A stretch of 7,472 nt of DNA from Bacteroidota bacterium (GCA_024640925.1 JAHEEB010000011.1:9793-17264), one strand, 5' to 3'. Positions 1 through 6,725 are shown, counted from the first letter of the stretch. Numbers and translations: made by a program. The notes: generated by a model not told the origin, from the sequence alone.

Positions 1-31
1 ACCTGGTAATTCAATGAATTGCCAGGTTTTT
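1..31 (+). terminator. Rho-independent terminator of an upstream + strand gene
   Basis: The arms at 1-12 (ACCTGGTAATTC) and 16-27 (GAATTGCCAGGT) pair along 12 bp with a single T-G wobble, around a 3-base loop, and are followed at once by T5 and then a T-rich stretch. The U tract lies on the + strand side only, so it ends transcription arriving from a gene off the left edge that converges on the minus-strand run. The stem may begin before the window. Confidence 0.75.
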
Positions 32-254
32 ACATTTTTATTTTACAAATAATAAAAATTATTGCCTCCAAAGGAAGCTTAGTGTATCTTAGAGCCTTTT
101 AGTCTTAGTAGCAAAGGAAAGTCAAAAGCAAGGCATAAAGATCCACAAAGAAAAATCCTGCTTAATTTATCTTAGAGAATTCTTTGAGTCTTTAGTGGCA
201 AAGGATAGTACTCTTGGAAATATTTGGTGCTTTAGTGTTTGGTGGCAAAAAGAC
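32..254. other. Non-coding intergenic region with degenerate repeats
   Basis: This 223-bp stretch lies between the left terminator and the stop codon of the DUF2797 gene. I find no credible gene, tRNA or intrinsic terminator for the minus-strand genes here. Its main content is the CTTAGTG/CTTTGTGG-type repeat annotated separately at 77-253. Because the minus-strand run ends here without a clear terminator of its own, the imperfect hairpin formed by the repeats (about 133-152 with 180-199) may mark where that transcript ends; this is inference. Confidence 0.6.
77..253. repeat. Degenerate CTTAGTG/CTTTGTGG intergenic repeat cluster
   Basis: Two related direct copies sit at 77-122 and 160-209. 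Both begin GCTTA, share TATCTTAGAG, and end in a TTAGTRGCAAAGG block; about 4 bases of gaps are needed to align them. A shorter third piece at about 222-253 carries TTTAGTG and GGTGGCAAA. Between the first two, 133-152 holds the same words in reverse orientation (ATAAAGATCCACAAAG), so it can fold imperfectly against 180-199. There is no open reading frame. Related words recur at 6423-6504. The copies look decayed. Similar CTTTGTG..CTTAGTG..CTTTGTGG strings are, from general experience, frequent in intergenic DNA of environmental Bacteroidota, but I cannot confirm family membership here. Confidence 0.6.
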
Positions 255-1058
255 TTATTCAATAGTGCAAATAACATCATATCCCCCAAATTTTCTTATG
301 TTTATTACATTCTTATTATCGAGAATAAGATACTGACCTTTTATACCTGTTAATGTTCCTGTGATTTTAGGAGTTTTGTCCAAATCGATCGAATTAACCG
401 AACGTGGAACCTGAATACAGGGATATTCAACAGAGGTAATTGTATCGTCGGGAAAAGCATAGATGACCAGTTCGGGAGTAAGCTTATTCATACATATATC
501 TTTTACCTCCTTTAATGTTCTTGTTTCTTCTGTTTTCCCCATGAGCATATTTCTCCAATTGGTTTTATCGGGTAGGAATTTCTTCAGGAAAACTTCGATT
601 ATACCGGCAAGATACCGGTTGGGAGTTTTAGCAAAACATATGGCAGCTGTAGCTCCCTGATCAATCCAACGAACAGGTATTTGTGTGTGCCGTGTTACAC
701 CTACTTTTATTTCGCCTGTCAACGATAAGTATACAAAATGATCTATAAGACAATGAGAAGCCGCATATTCCATATCACGGGCAATGCCATCATGGGCTCT
801 GCAAAGTTCAGGACGTAATACACACTCTTCTGTTTCCGGCGATTTTTTAAAACATGGGTAACAATATCCCTGTGAAAATGATTTTGTTGTTTTTCTGCCA
901 CACTTAATGCAATTAATTTTCCCGGTATATTCTATGGAAATTTTCTTGCCCAGAGAGGAATTCAAATTAACAAGATTATCAGCTACCGGCAAATAGTAAT
1001 GAACAGGTGTAATACCTTCTGTTTTCAGTTTTTTTATATTCCCTGTATATACACTCAT
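255..1058 (-). CDS. DUF2797 domain protein with N-terminal zinc-binding cysteines
   Basis: Predicted cytoplasmic protein of 267 aa, the usual size for DUF2797, whose function is not established. The open frame continues upstream to 1232, but that part overlaps the end of porZ; the ATG at 1058 starts 28 bp after the porZ stop and gives the family-like N-terminus, so I chose it. Four cysteines in two CxxC pairs (C50/C53 and C66/C69), followed by C79, C86 and H89, look like a zinc ribbon. The block after it, with VYLS at 109-112, KVGVTR at 118-123, RWIDQGA at 130-136 and E155, is the DUF2797 signature and resembles GIY-YIG-type cores (inference). The C-terminal 60 residues look beta-rich. No signal peptide or membrane segment is seen. 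It is the last gene of the likely rdgB-porZ-DUF2797 transcript. Confidence 0.8.
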   Translation of the reverse strand: MSVYTGNIKKLKTEGITPVHYYLPVADNLVNLNSSLGKKISIEYTGKINCIKCGRKTTKSFSQGYCYPCFKKSPETEECVLRPELCRAHDGIARDMEYAASHCLIDHFVYLSLTGEIKVGVTRHTQIPVRWIDQGATAAICFAKTPNRYLAGIIEVFLKKFLPDKTNWRNMLMGKTEETRTLKEVKDICMNKLTPELVIYAFPDDTITSVEYPCIQVPRSVNSIDLDKTPKITGTLTGIKGQYLILDNKNVINIRKFGGYDVICTIE

Positions 1059-1086
1059 TATGGTCCAGAAATAAACAATCTGTTTA

Positions 1087-3426
1087 TTAGTGTATAAACA
1101 ATAGTTTGGTAATATATGTTTTGGTTCCGTCGCTATTTGAGAGAAATACCAGGTAAACTCCTGTATGAACACGGTTATCGTTAAAATCTTTTCCATCCCA
1201 TACTGCCTTTCCTCCCTCCGAGGTAGTCTCATAAACCAGGTTTCCGGAAATATCGGTTATTTTTACATTCGAGTTTTCAATTAATCCGGTTATGGTTACT
1301 TCTCCTTCGTATTCTGGCCTTACAGGGTTTGGATATACATAAACGTCTGTGTATTCCGATAATCCTTCGGTAGATGTACCCATATAAGATAAAAGTCCAC
1401 GACTTGTTGAGATAAATACTTCTCCGGTCTTTTGCTGAATATCCATTCCAATTATATTGTTTGAGAACAAAGGCGAATTTTCTTTTGTGAAATGATGAAT
1501 GGTAGTTAAACCATCGTCTGATACCAGATAAATACCAGAACTTTCCGTAGCCATCCATTTCCGGTTGCCTCCATCTACTGCAATGTCTGTAATACTCACA
1601 TAATCTAGCAAATAATCAGCATAGGTAGTTCCATCTTTTCGGGGAATAGAAACCTGTTTACCCACTACTTCTATAGATGTATTGAAAATATTATCGGTTG
1701 AATACCACAAGGGACCTTTATTTGACCCGACCCATACTAATCCATTACTTTCCTCACTTCCCTTATCTTCTTCAAGACATTGGCTATAGGCAATCGTTTC
1801 ATCCTGTTGGTTTTTTAATGTGAAAGACCTTTGACTGATAGTGCCATCTTCTTCTTCCTTTAAAACAACAATTCCGTCGGTTCTTGATAATATCCATATC
1901 TGGTCAGACTCCGTAACAATAAGGTCTTTATATTTATTACTGCTCTTAAAAATAGTAAGGTTAATATCAAGGTGTTCCAGTTCCCCGTTTTTTCGGAGAA
2001 CATAAACAGGTTGATCGGTTTCATCGCAAACAAACCAAAGGTTTCCTTCACTGTCAAAATCTTGTCCCACTACTCGCACATTTACTTCCTGACTAATTGT
2101 CGATTGAAAAATTTCTGTGTTGTCGTAAGAATACCTTTTTATTACTGAATATTCTGGACCTGTTGTTTTATCAGTTTTTTGAATCTCATAAATACCATAT
2201 AAATAGCCACTTGCAAAAATATGGTTCGGATCAGATGGTGAAATAGATATTTTATAAAAGTTACCTAAATTATCAAGTCCTGAGGTCCACCCAACATTCA
2301 AACTAAACCATCTATCATCGGAAAAGTTATATGCTCCACCCTCTGTAAAAAGATTGAAAGGCCCACCTGATGCTACCCAAACCTCGTCATCATATGCAAA
2401 AACTTTTCCGATAGAATTAAATCTTGGCCCATTTGTGCTCATATAGGTATTTACATCATTTGCATTGTCTTTTCTAATAAACCCATCATTTAATACAGCA
2501 AAATAAAATCTTCCATCATCATCGCACATGGCATGTCTGCAATTCGCTAAATCAAAGGAATAGACAATGCTCAGGTCTTCATTTAAAAAAATTGTTTTGT
2601 TCTTGCCAGAAATACTTAGATATTCATGATGGCAATCTAAATCATAGATGGTAGTATCTGAAGAATAATTAAAATTTGTCCATGTCCCATTTTTAAATTG
2701 TACAATCTGGTCATAGCCGGTAGTTTGATTAGAGTATACAGCAAAAACACTTCCTGAGAAACTTTCTATTAATGTATATTCCGTTGTGTTTTCGGGGACT
2801 TCGTTTAAGTGTTTCCAGTTTGAAAAATCCAATAAGTTGGTACCATCAAGCATAGCCATATAAACTCCCGATTCTGTGGCTGCAAAAAGAGTATCTCCGG
2901 TAAGTGCCAAATCGTTAACTTGAATATCCGTACCACCTTCTCCAAAAAAGTAACTTTCTTTTATTTCAATTTTTTCCAGATCAATTACAACAATACCAAA
3001 GTCACATGCCAGGTAAACGAAGTTACCTGAAGATTCGACATGGTTAATCTTCTTAGATGAAAGAATATTCTTATTATAAATATCAGGTATGTTAAAAGGA
3101 CCATCCTTTGTAAACAAATCAATATTTCCTGATTCATAACAAACCATTAATATTTCATTCTGCTCAGAATAAAAGATTGTGCTAACAAAAATATCGGATA
3201 ATTCTCCTGTCTTCTTTGAATATTTCTCAACTTCATCGGTTTCTTTGTTGTATGATAACATTCCACTTTGCTCGGCAGCATAATATACTTTCTTAGGAGT
3301 AATAGCAACTTGTTTTCCTTTGGTGTATGACAAATGGTCCCTCCAACTTCCATTCGGAATTTGAGCATTTGCCTTAAGGGCAAGAAAAAACAGGACTATA
3401 ATAAATTGGCTCTTAAAGCTTTTCAC
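1087..3426 (-). CDS. porZ: PorZ-like type IX secretion attachment-complex protein
   Basis: Exported protein of 779 aa. In Porphyromonas gingivalis PorZ sits at the cell surface with PorU, PorV and PorQ and delivers anionic lipopolysaccharide to the PorU sortase, which joins it to T9SS cargo. Residues 1-21 form a signal peptide (KSFKSQ, a hydrophobic core, cleavage after ANA before Q22). The mature protein opens with IPNGSWRDHL, typical of PorZ, and continues as repeated beta-propeller blades such as VYYAAEQSGMLSYN (48-61) and VYLACDFGIVVID (137-149). Residues from about 695 to 779 form a type A T9SS C-terminal domain: YPNP at 698-701, VKITDISGNLVYE, WDGKD from 743, TGVYLV, and the basic end KLLFIH. 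The start is GTG; an in-frame stop lies 15 bp upstream and the signal peptide fits this start. The gene begins 58 bp after the rdgB stop. Alternative: another two-component-regulator-type propeller protein with a T9SS tail; length and N-terminus favour PorZ. Confidence 0.85.
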   Translation of the reverse strand: MKSFKSQFIIVLFFLALKANAQIPNGSWRDHLSYTKGKQVAITPKKVYYAAEQSGMLSYNKETDEVEKYSKKTGELSDIFVSTIFYSEQNEILMVCYESGNIDLFTKDGPFNIPDIYNKNILSSKKINHVESSGNFVYLACDFGIVVIDLEKIEIKESYFFGEGGTDIQVNDLALTGDTLFAATESGVYMAMLDGTNLLDFSNWKHLNEVPENTTEYTLIESFSGSVFAVYSNQTTGYDQIVQFKNGTWTNFNYSSDTTIYDLDCHHEYLSISGKNKTIFLNEDLSIVYSFDLANCRHAMCDDDGRFYFAVLNDGFIRKDNANDVNTYMSTNGPRFNSIGKVFAYDDEVWVASGGPFNLFTEGGAYNFSDDRWFSLNVGWTSGLDNLGNFYKISISPSDPNHIFASGYLYGIYEIQKTDKTTGPEYSVIKRYSYDNTEIFQSTISQEVNVRVVGQDFDSEGNLWFVCDETDQPVYVLRKNGELEHLDINLTIFKSSNKYKDLIVTESDQIWILSRTDGIVVLKEEEDGTISQRSFTLKNQQDETIAYSQCLEEDKGSEESNGLVWVGSNKGPLWYSTDNIFNTSIEVVGKQVSIPRKDGTTYADYLLDYVSITDIAVDGGNRKWMATESSGIYLVSDDGLTTIHHFTKENSPLFSNNIIGMDIQQKTGEVFISTSRGLLSYMGTSTEGLSEYTDVYVYPNPVRPEYEGEVTITGLIENSNVKITDISGNLVYETTSEGGKAVWDGKDFNDNRVHTGVYLVFLSNSDGTKTYITKLLFIH

Positions 3427-3484
3427 AATAGAATATTTTAGTTAGTTAAAACAACACATTAATTACGTTAATCTTAAAAGATTA

Positions 3485-4069
3485 TTACTCATATTTTCTG
3501 TTTTTTAAGAAATCAATAAACTTAATTAATGCTCTTGCCCTGTGTGAAATTTTATTTTTCGTTTCCAGAGACATCTCAGCAAATGTTTCATTATATCCAT
3601 CGGGAAGAAAAACAGGATCATATCCAAAACCATCTTTCCCTTTTCTTTCTTCGATAATAGAGCCTTCAACCAGCCCTTCAAAAGTAAAAACTTTACCTGA
3701 TTCGACAAAGGCAATAACTGTACGAAATCTGGCTTTTCGGTTGTTTATTCCCTTCATTTCGAGAAGGACTTTGTTTACATTATCTTCAAAGCAACAATTT
3801 GGACCGGCATAGCGTGCCGAGTAAACCCCAGGGCGACCATCCAGAGCATCAATTTCCAGACCGGTGTCGTCAGCAAAGCAACTATACCCATATTTTTTAT
3901 AAATATACATTGCCTTTTCAATGGCATTATCAATTAAAGTTTCATGTGGTTCCGGAATGTCTTCAATAATATTTGCTTCTTTTAGTGAACAAATACTTAT
4001 TCCAGACTCGACAAGGTGTTTGATTTCGAGTACCTTATGTTGATTGTTTGTTGCAAAAATTATTTCCAT
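3485..4069 (-). CDS. rdgB: Non-canonical purine NTP pyrophosphatase RdgB/HAM1
   Basis: Cytoplasmic Ham1-family enzyme of 194 aa, full length for the family. It hydrolyses dITP, ITP, XTP and similar deaminated purine triphosphates to monophosphates plus pyrophosphate, keeping them out of DNA and RNA. The whole signature set is present in order: TNNQHK at 7-12 (phosphate binding), ETLIDNAIEKA at 43-53, ADDTGLE at 66-72 with the catalytic and metal-binding acidic residues, GRPGVYSARYAG at 78-89, FGYDPVF at 148-154, FAEMS at 163-167 and the base-binding KNKISHRARA at 171-180. No residue expected for activity appears missing. The ATG at 4069 places TNN at residue 7, as usual. It is the first gene of the minus-strand run that continues into porZ. 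Confidence 0.96.
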   Translation of the reverse strand: MEIIFATNNQHKVLEIKHLVESGISICSLKEANIIEDIPEPHETLIDNAIEKAMYIYKKYGYSCFADDTGLEIDALDGRPGVYSARYAGPNCCFEDNVNKVLLEMKGINNRKARFRTVIAFVESGKVFTFEGLVEGSIIEERKGKDGFGYDPVFLPDGYNETFAEMSLETKNKISHRARALIKFIDFLKNRKYE

Positions 4070-4091
4070 TGAACCAGATTATTTTACATCC

Positions 4092-4099
4092 CAAATTAA
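4092..4099 (-). promoter_or_regulatory. Possible -7 element before rdgB
   Basis: On the minus strand this reads TTAATTTG, one mismatch from the Bacteroidota -7 consensus TAnnTTTG, 22 bp before the rdgB ATG. No TTG is found at the -33 distance, so support is weak. It lies in the 146-bp gap between the 4159-4191 hairpin and rdgB, the only plausible place for a promoter of the three-gene run. Confidence 0.3.
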
Positions 4100-4158
4100 A
4101 CATTTGAATTCATCTAAAAAAAATACCAGCTTAAAAATGTCTTCAATTTAGGGTAAAA

Positions 4159-4191
4159 ACAAAAACAAGGGCTATTTGCCCTTGTTTTTGT
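4159..4191 (-). terminator. Strong intrinsic terminator after the universal stress protein gene
   Basis: Arms 4159-4172 and 4178-4191 pair perfectly over 14 bp, with a GC-rich centre (AAGGGC/GCCCTT) and a 5-base loop. On the minus strand the stem is followed by further T-rich sequence (TTTTTGTTTTTACCC), 25 bp beyond the stress protein stop. It should insulate the stress gene from the rdgB run. The T-rich right arm means it could also act on + strand transcripts. Confidence 0.85.
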
Positions 4192-4215
4192 ATCAATATT
4201 TTTTTCCTAATATTA

Positions 4216-5055
4216 TCAACCACCAGAAGTACTGAAGCTTCCACCAAACTTTGGAGGTTTGGGATTCACACAAATAACCGGCAAACCTTCACGATTGGCT
4301 ATCAGAAATTGTTCGTGTGCACCCATCAGATAATCGGTGAAACCTATATCCCGGGTTGTAACCACAAATACAGAATCTGCTTGAATCTTTTCTGCATAAT
4401 CAACAACTTCTTTTACAAAGTCTGTTTCGCCTGCCGATTCTTCAATAACATAATCAACAGATTTTGATTTGAAATTCTTTGCAAGAAAAAGCAGGTTTGA
4501 TTCTACATTTTTCTTGAAATCAGAATCAGTGTGTTTAGCAACAATTATATGTATTTTTGAACCAAAATACCTTGAGAAAAGCGTCATCCAGTTAACACAT
4601 TCTTTATTTTCCTTCCTATAGTTTAAAGGAAATACAATTCTCTTGTACGGTGGATTAGGCCCGGGAGGAGCCTGTACTACAACAAATGGTACCTTTGTAT
4701 GGGCAATAACTTTCAAGGCAAAACTCCCAAAAAACTTTTGAGAACCTTTAATACCATGGGTTCCCATAAAAATCATACGTGCACCAATATCTTCGGCTGT
4801 CTCACCAATGGTGTCGAAAATATTACCAACCCTCACCATAGCTTCGATTTGAGGGTCAGAACCAGAAATATACCGGCTTAGTTCATTCTGAAGTTTTTTC
4901 AGTAATACCGGAACATCACTTTCTTTTTTAGCGATATGAAGCGCAATAATCTTGGTGCGCAATACTTTTGAAGCCTGCTTGGCATGCTCGAGGGCAAAGA
5001 CTGATTTCTCGGTGAAATCCCAGGTCACAAGTATCACATTTTTTTCTTCTTCCAT
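4216..5055 (-). CDS. Universal stress protein with two tandem USP domains
   Basis: Soluble cytoplasmic protein of 279 aa, about twice a single UspA domain. Domain 1 (residues 5-128) has the typical opening NVILVTWDFTEKSVFALEHA, with the acidic residue D13 at the nucleotide site, and the nucleotide-loop motif GTHGIKGSQKFFGS at 98-111 followed by VPFVVV. That motif has 8 residues rather than the classic 9 between the second and third glycines. A proline-rich linker (129-136) leads to domain 2 (about 137-265), which keeps the fold pattern (RIVFPLNY, ADSVFVV, LPVICVN) but has no glycine loop, so it is probably a structural half. The tail is Gly/Ser-rich (FGGSFSTSGG). Family members bind ATP or act in stress survival; the specific role is unknown. 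It stands alone, divergent from ilvE, with a terminator behind it. A poor -7-like TAACTTTTG lies at 5076-5084 on its strand. Confidence 0.9.
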   Translation of the reverse strand: MEEEKNVILVTWDFTEKSVFALEHAKQASKVLRTKIIALHIAKKESDVPVLLKKLQNELSRYISGSDPQIEAMVRVGNIFDTIGETAEDIGARMIFMGTHGIKGSQKFFGSFALKVIAHTKVPFVVVQAPPGPNPPYKRIVFPLNYRKENKECVNWMTLFSRYFGSKIHIIVAKHTDSDFKKNVESNLLFLAKNFKSKSVDYVIEESAGETDFVKEVVDYAEKIQADSVFVVTTRDIGFTDYLMGAHEQFLIANREGLPVICVNPKPPKFGGSFSTSGG

Positions 5056-5255
5056 GATACAATAGCTTTAATTGGCAAAAGTTAGTAATTATTATCTACA
5101 ATTTAACAGATAGCTGGAATAAGTTTTAACCTAATTCCCCTTGCTACCTATTTTGCATAAAAATATTAAATAATTATTTAAAAAAAGAATTATTTTTTTC
5201 ACTATGTTATTTGATTGTATATGAATCAATTCAGGTAATTTAAATTAAAATAATA

Positions 5256-5288
5256 ATTGTTCAGTCAATTAAACATGATGATTGTTCA
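5256..5288 (+). promoter_or_regulatory. Direct octamer pair ATTGTTCA upstream of ilvE
   Basis: ATTGTTCA occurs at 5256-5263 and again at 5281-5288, starts 25 bp apart, in the same orientation. The second copy runs into the proposed -33 element (5288-5291). The first is part of an inverted pair AATTG/CAATT (5255-5259, 5266-5270). A regulator binding here would overlap the ilvE promoter; no regulator can be named. In AT-rich DNA chance is a real alternative. Confidence 0.3.
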
Positions 5289-5318
5289 TTGTTTTAAAAC
5301 GATGAATATATAATTTTG
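5288..5318 (+). promoter_or_regulatory. Bacteroidota-type promoter for ilvE
   Basis: The -7 element TAATTTTG at 5311-5318 matches TAnnTTTG exactly. ATTG at 5288-5291 serves as the -33 element, with 19 bp between them, which is within the known 19-21 bp range. Transcription would start near 5324, leaving a leader of about 27 bases before the ATG, without a Shine-Dalgarno motif, as is usual in this phylum. Confidence 0.65.
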
Positions 5319-5350
5319 GTGTGAGTTAAGATTAAATAATTCTACTAGAA

Positions 5351-6370
5351 ATGAAAAATATCGATTGGCAACATCTTCCATTTAATTATTTTAAAACGGA
5401 TTATAATGTCCGTTGTTATTATAAGGATGGTAAATGGGGAGATTTAGAAGTAAGTACATCAGAATTTATCGAAATGCACATGGCTGCAACTTGTTTGCAC
5501 TATGGACAAGAAGTTTTTGAAGGTATGAAAGCCTATAGAGGTAAAGATGATCGGATTCGTTTATTCAGGATAGATGAGAATGCAAAACGAATGACACGTT
5601 CTGCTAAAGGCTTACTCATGCAAAATTTACCGGAAGATAAATTTATAGATGCCATAAAAAGAGTCGTAAAACTTAACGAAGAGTATGTTCCTGCATATGG
5701 AACCGGTGCCACTCTCTATATTCGCCCATTATTGATTGGAGTTGGTGCTGAAGTAGGTGTTCGTCCATCAAAAGAATACTTGTTTTTAATTTTTGCATGT
5801 CCGGTAGGACCCTATTTTCGCGATGGATTCAAACCTGTAGATATAATGATTTGCCGCGATCACGACAGGGCTGCACCTCTCGGAACCGGTACTTATAAAG
5901 TTGGTGGAAATTATGCCGCCAGCCTTACTTCCTTGCAAATTGCACATGACAATGGTTTTGCGACTACTCTATACCTTGATGCACGTGAAAAAAAATACAT
6001 CGACGAAGCTGGTCCTGCTAACTTTTTTGGCATTAAAAATAATACCTATATTACTCCTGAATCGACATCCATATTACCTTCTATAACAAATCTATGCCTT
6101 ACTCAACTGGCGGCTGATATGGGTATGAAGGTTGAAAGGCGTCATGTTCCCGTTGAAGAACTCGAAACTTTTGAAGAAGTTGGTGCATGTGGAACAGCCG
6201 CTGTTATCACTCCGATTAGAAAAGTAGTGGATATTGACAATAACAGGTTCTATGAATTTTGTAAAGACAATAAACCTGGTCCGGTTTCTACTAATTTGTA
6301 TAATCAATTAACTTCTATACAATTTGGAGATCAACCAGACAAACATAATTGGGTGACATTTGTCGAATAA
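5351..6370 (+). CDS. ilvE: Branched-chain amino acid aminotransferase (type II BCAT)
   Basis: Cytoplasmic PLP enzyme of 339 aa that moves amino groups between leucine, isoleucine or valine and 2-oxoglutarate; it is the last step of their synthesis and the first of their breakdown. Length and the N-terminal extension fit the type II (eukaryote-like) class IV aminotransferases. Visible signatures are HYGQEVFEGMKAYRG at 50-64, RLFRIDENAKRM at 70-81, YIRPLLIG at 123-130, APLGTGTYKVGGNYAASL at 175-192 with K183 as the expected PLP Schiff-base lysine, DEAGPANFFGI at 218-228 with E219 near the cofactor, SILPSITN at 240-247 and the phosphate-binding GTAAVITPI at 281-289. The start ATG is the only one fitting this N-terminus. 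It appears monocistronic: no other ilv or leu gene is nearby, and a 355-bp gap follows. A D-amino acid or 4-amino-4-deoxychorismate lyase relative is unlikely given the length and motifs. Confidence 0.95.
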   Translation: MKNIDWQHLPFNYFKTDYNVRCYYKDGKWGDLEVSTSEFIEMHMAATCLHYGQEVFEGMKAYRGKDDRIRLFRIDENAKRMTRSAKGLLMQNLPEDKFIDAIKRVVKLNEEYVPAYGTGATLYIRPLLIGVGAEVGVRPSKEYLFLIFACPVGPYFRDGFKPVDIMICRDHDRAAPLGTGTYKVGGNYAASLTSLQIAHDNGFATTLYLDAREKKYIDEAGPANFFGIKNNTYITPESTSILPSITNLCLTQLAADMGMKVERRHVPVEELETFEEVGACGTAAVITPIRKVVDIDNNRFYEFCKDNKPGPVSTNLYNQLTSIQFGDQPDKHNWVTFVE

Positions 6371-6396
6371 CTGATTTTTAAAATATTTCGTGAAGG

Positions 6397-6538
6397 AAGC
6401 TGTTCAAAAAGTTGATAAATAGCCACGAAGACTCCAAAACACAAAGGTATCACTAATGTTTTTAAATAAAAACTTTGTGAAATCTTTGAGCTTAGTTTTT
6501 GTGGTCAATTCACTCAGATATACCTTTTTGGACAGCTT
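6397..6538. repeat. 142-bp compound inverted repeat, MITE-like or terminator
   Basis: The outer arms 6397-6411 (AAGCTGTTCAAAAAG) and 6524-6538 (CTTTTTGGACAGCTT) pair over 15 bp with one T-G wobble. Inside are a second pair, CACAAAG at 6440-6446 with CTTTGTG at 6473-6479, and CCAC at 6423-6426 with GTGG at 6501-6504. The right outer arm runs into a T tract to 6543, so the structure could stop ilvE transcription, though the loop is far longer than in normal terminators. The outer arms resemble insertion-sequence ends of the GGCTGTCCAAAAAG kind (from memory). I see no obvious target-site duplication and no coding sequence, so a non-autonomous element or its remnant is possible. Confidence 0.6.
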
Positions 6539-6671
6539 TTTTTGTTTCCAAAAATTTCCTATTAATCCAAAATTTCCTTCTTATTTGTGTTTTCAACAAA
6601 CGGACATCTTTCTAAAAAATCAGATTTGATGAACTGTTTAGAATTTTTTCTAAAGTATTCGCAATTATCAG

Positions 6672-6679
6672 TAATTTTG
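6672..6679 (+). promoter_or_regulatory. Candidate -7 element for the TonB-like gene
   Basis: TAATTTTG here matches TAnnTTTG exactly and is identical to the ilvE -7 element. At the -33 distance there is only a T run in 6643-6650 without a TTG, so the promoter is incomplete. A start near 6685 would give a leader of about 40 bases. Confidence 0.4.
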
Positions 6680-6725
6680 TTATCCTATTAAACGTATGTT
6701 GAATACTAAATAAATCATACAACCC

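Larger units (their letters stand above)
5056..5350. other. AT-rich divergent promoter region between the stress protein gene and ilvE
   Basis: This 295-bp region separates two divergently transcribed genes and holds no gene. It contains a perfect 14-bp AT palindrome at 5167-5180 (TAAATAATTATTTA), directly followed by a near-palindrome of A7 and T7 runs to about 5199; both are likely bent or easily melted DNA. Nearer ilvE are the octamer pair and the ilvE promoter annotated separately. Confidence 0.6.
6371..6725 (+). other. Intergenic region between ilvE and the TonB-like gene
   Basis: This 355-bp region has no credible gene. Its first half is the inverted-repeat element at 6397-6538 followed by T7. 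The second half is AT-rich, with a small direct repeat (TCCAAAAATTTCCT at 6547-6560 and TCCAAAATTTCCT at 6566-6578) and the candidate promoter of the TonB-like gene at 6672-6679. Confidence 0.6.

Noticed and set aside
32..254. CRISPR array suggested by repeated units at 77-253
   Set aside because: The copies differ from each other, are irregularly spaced, partly reversed, and no cas gene is near.
1059..1232. N-terminal extension of the DUF2797 frame by 58 residues
   Set aside because: It overlaps the porZ T9SS domain in another frame, does not resemble the family, and the ATG at 1058 gives a normal-length protein right after the porZ stop.
1277..3383. Shorter open frames on the minus strand inside porZ (1277-1558, 1860-2057, 3147-3383)
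   Set aside because: They lie fully within porZ in other frames, have unnatural composition and no recognisable domain.
3526..3714. 62-residue minus-strand frame inside rdgB
   Set aside because: It is a frame shadow of rdgB, whose full motif set is intact.
4699..4881. + strand frame opposite the universal stress protein
   Set aside because: Antisense shadow with no start context, promoter or domain.
5056..5350. Riboswitch or leader-peptide attenuator before ilvE
   Set aside because: The predicted leader is only about 27 bases, with no Ile/Leu/Val-rich short frame and no GC-containing hairpin before the start.
5901..6307. Open frames overlapping ilvE on both strands (5901-6086 and 6092-6307)
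   Set aside because: They overlap the well-supported ilvE frame and show no protein-like features.
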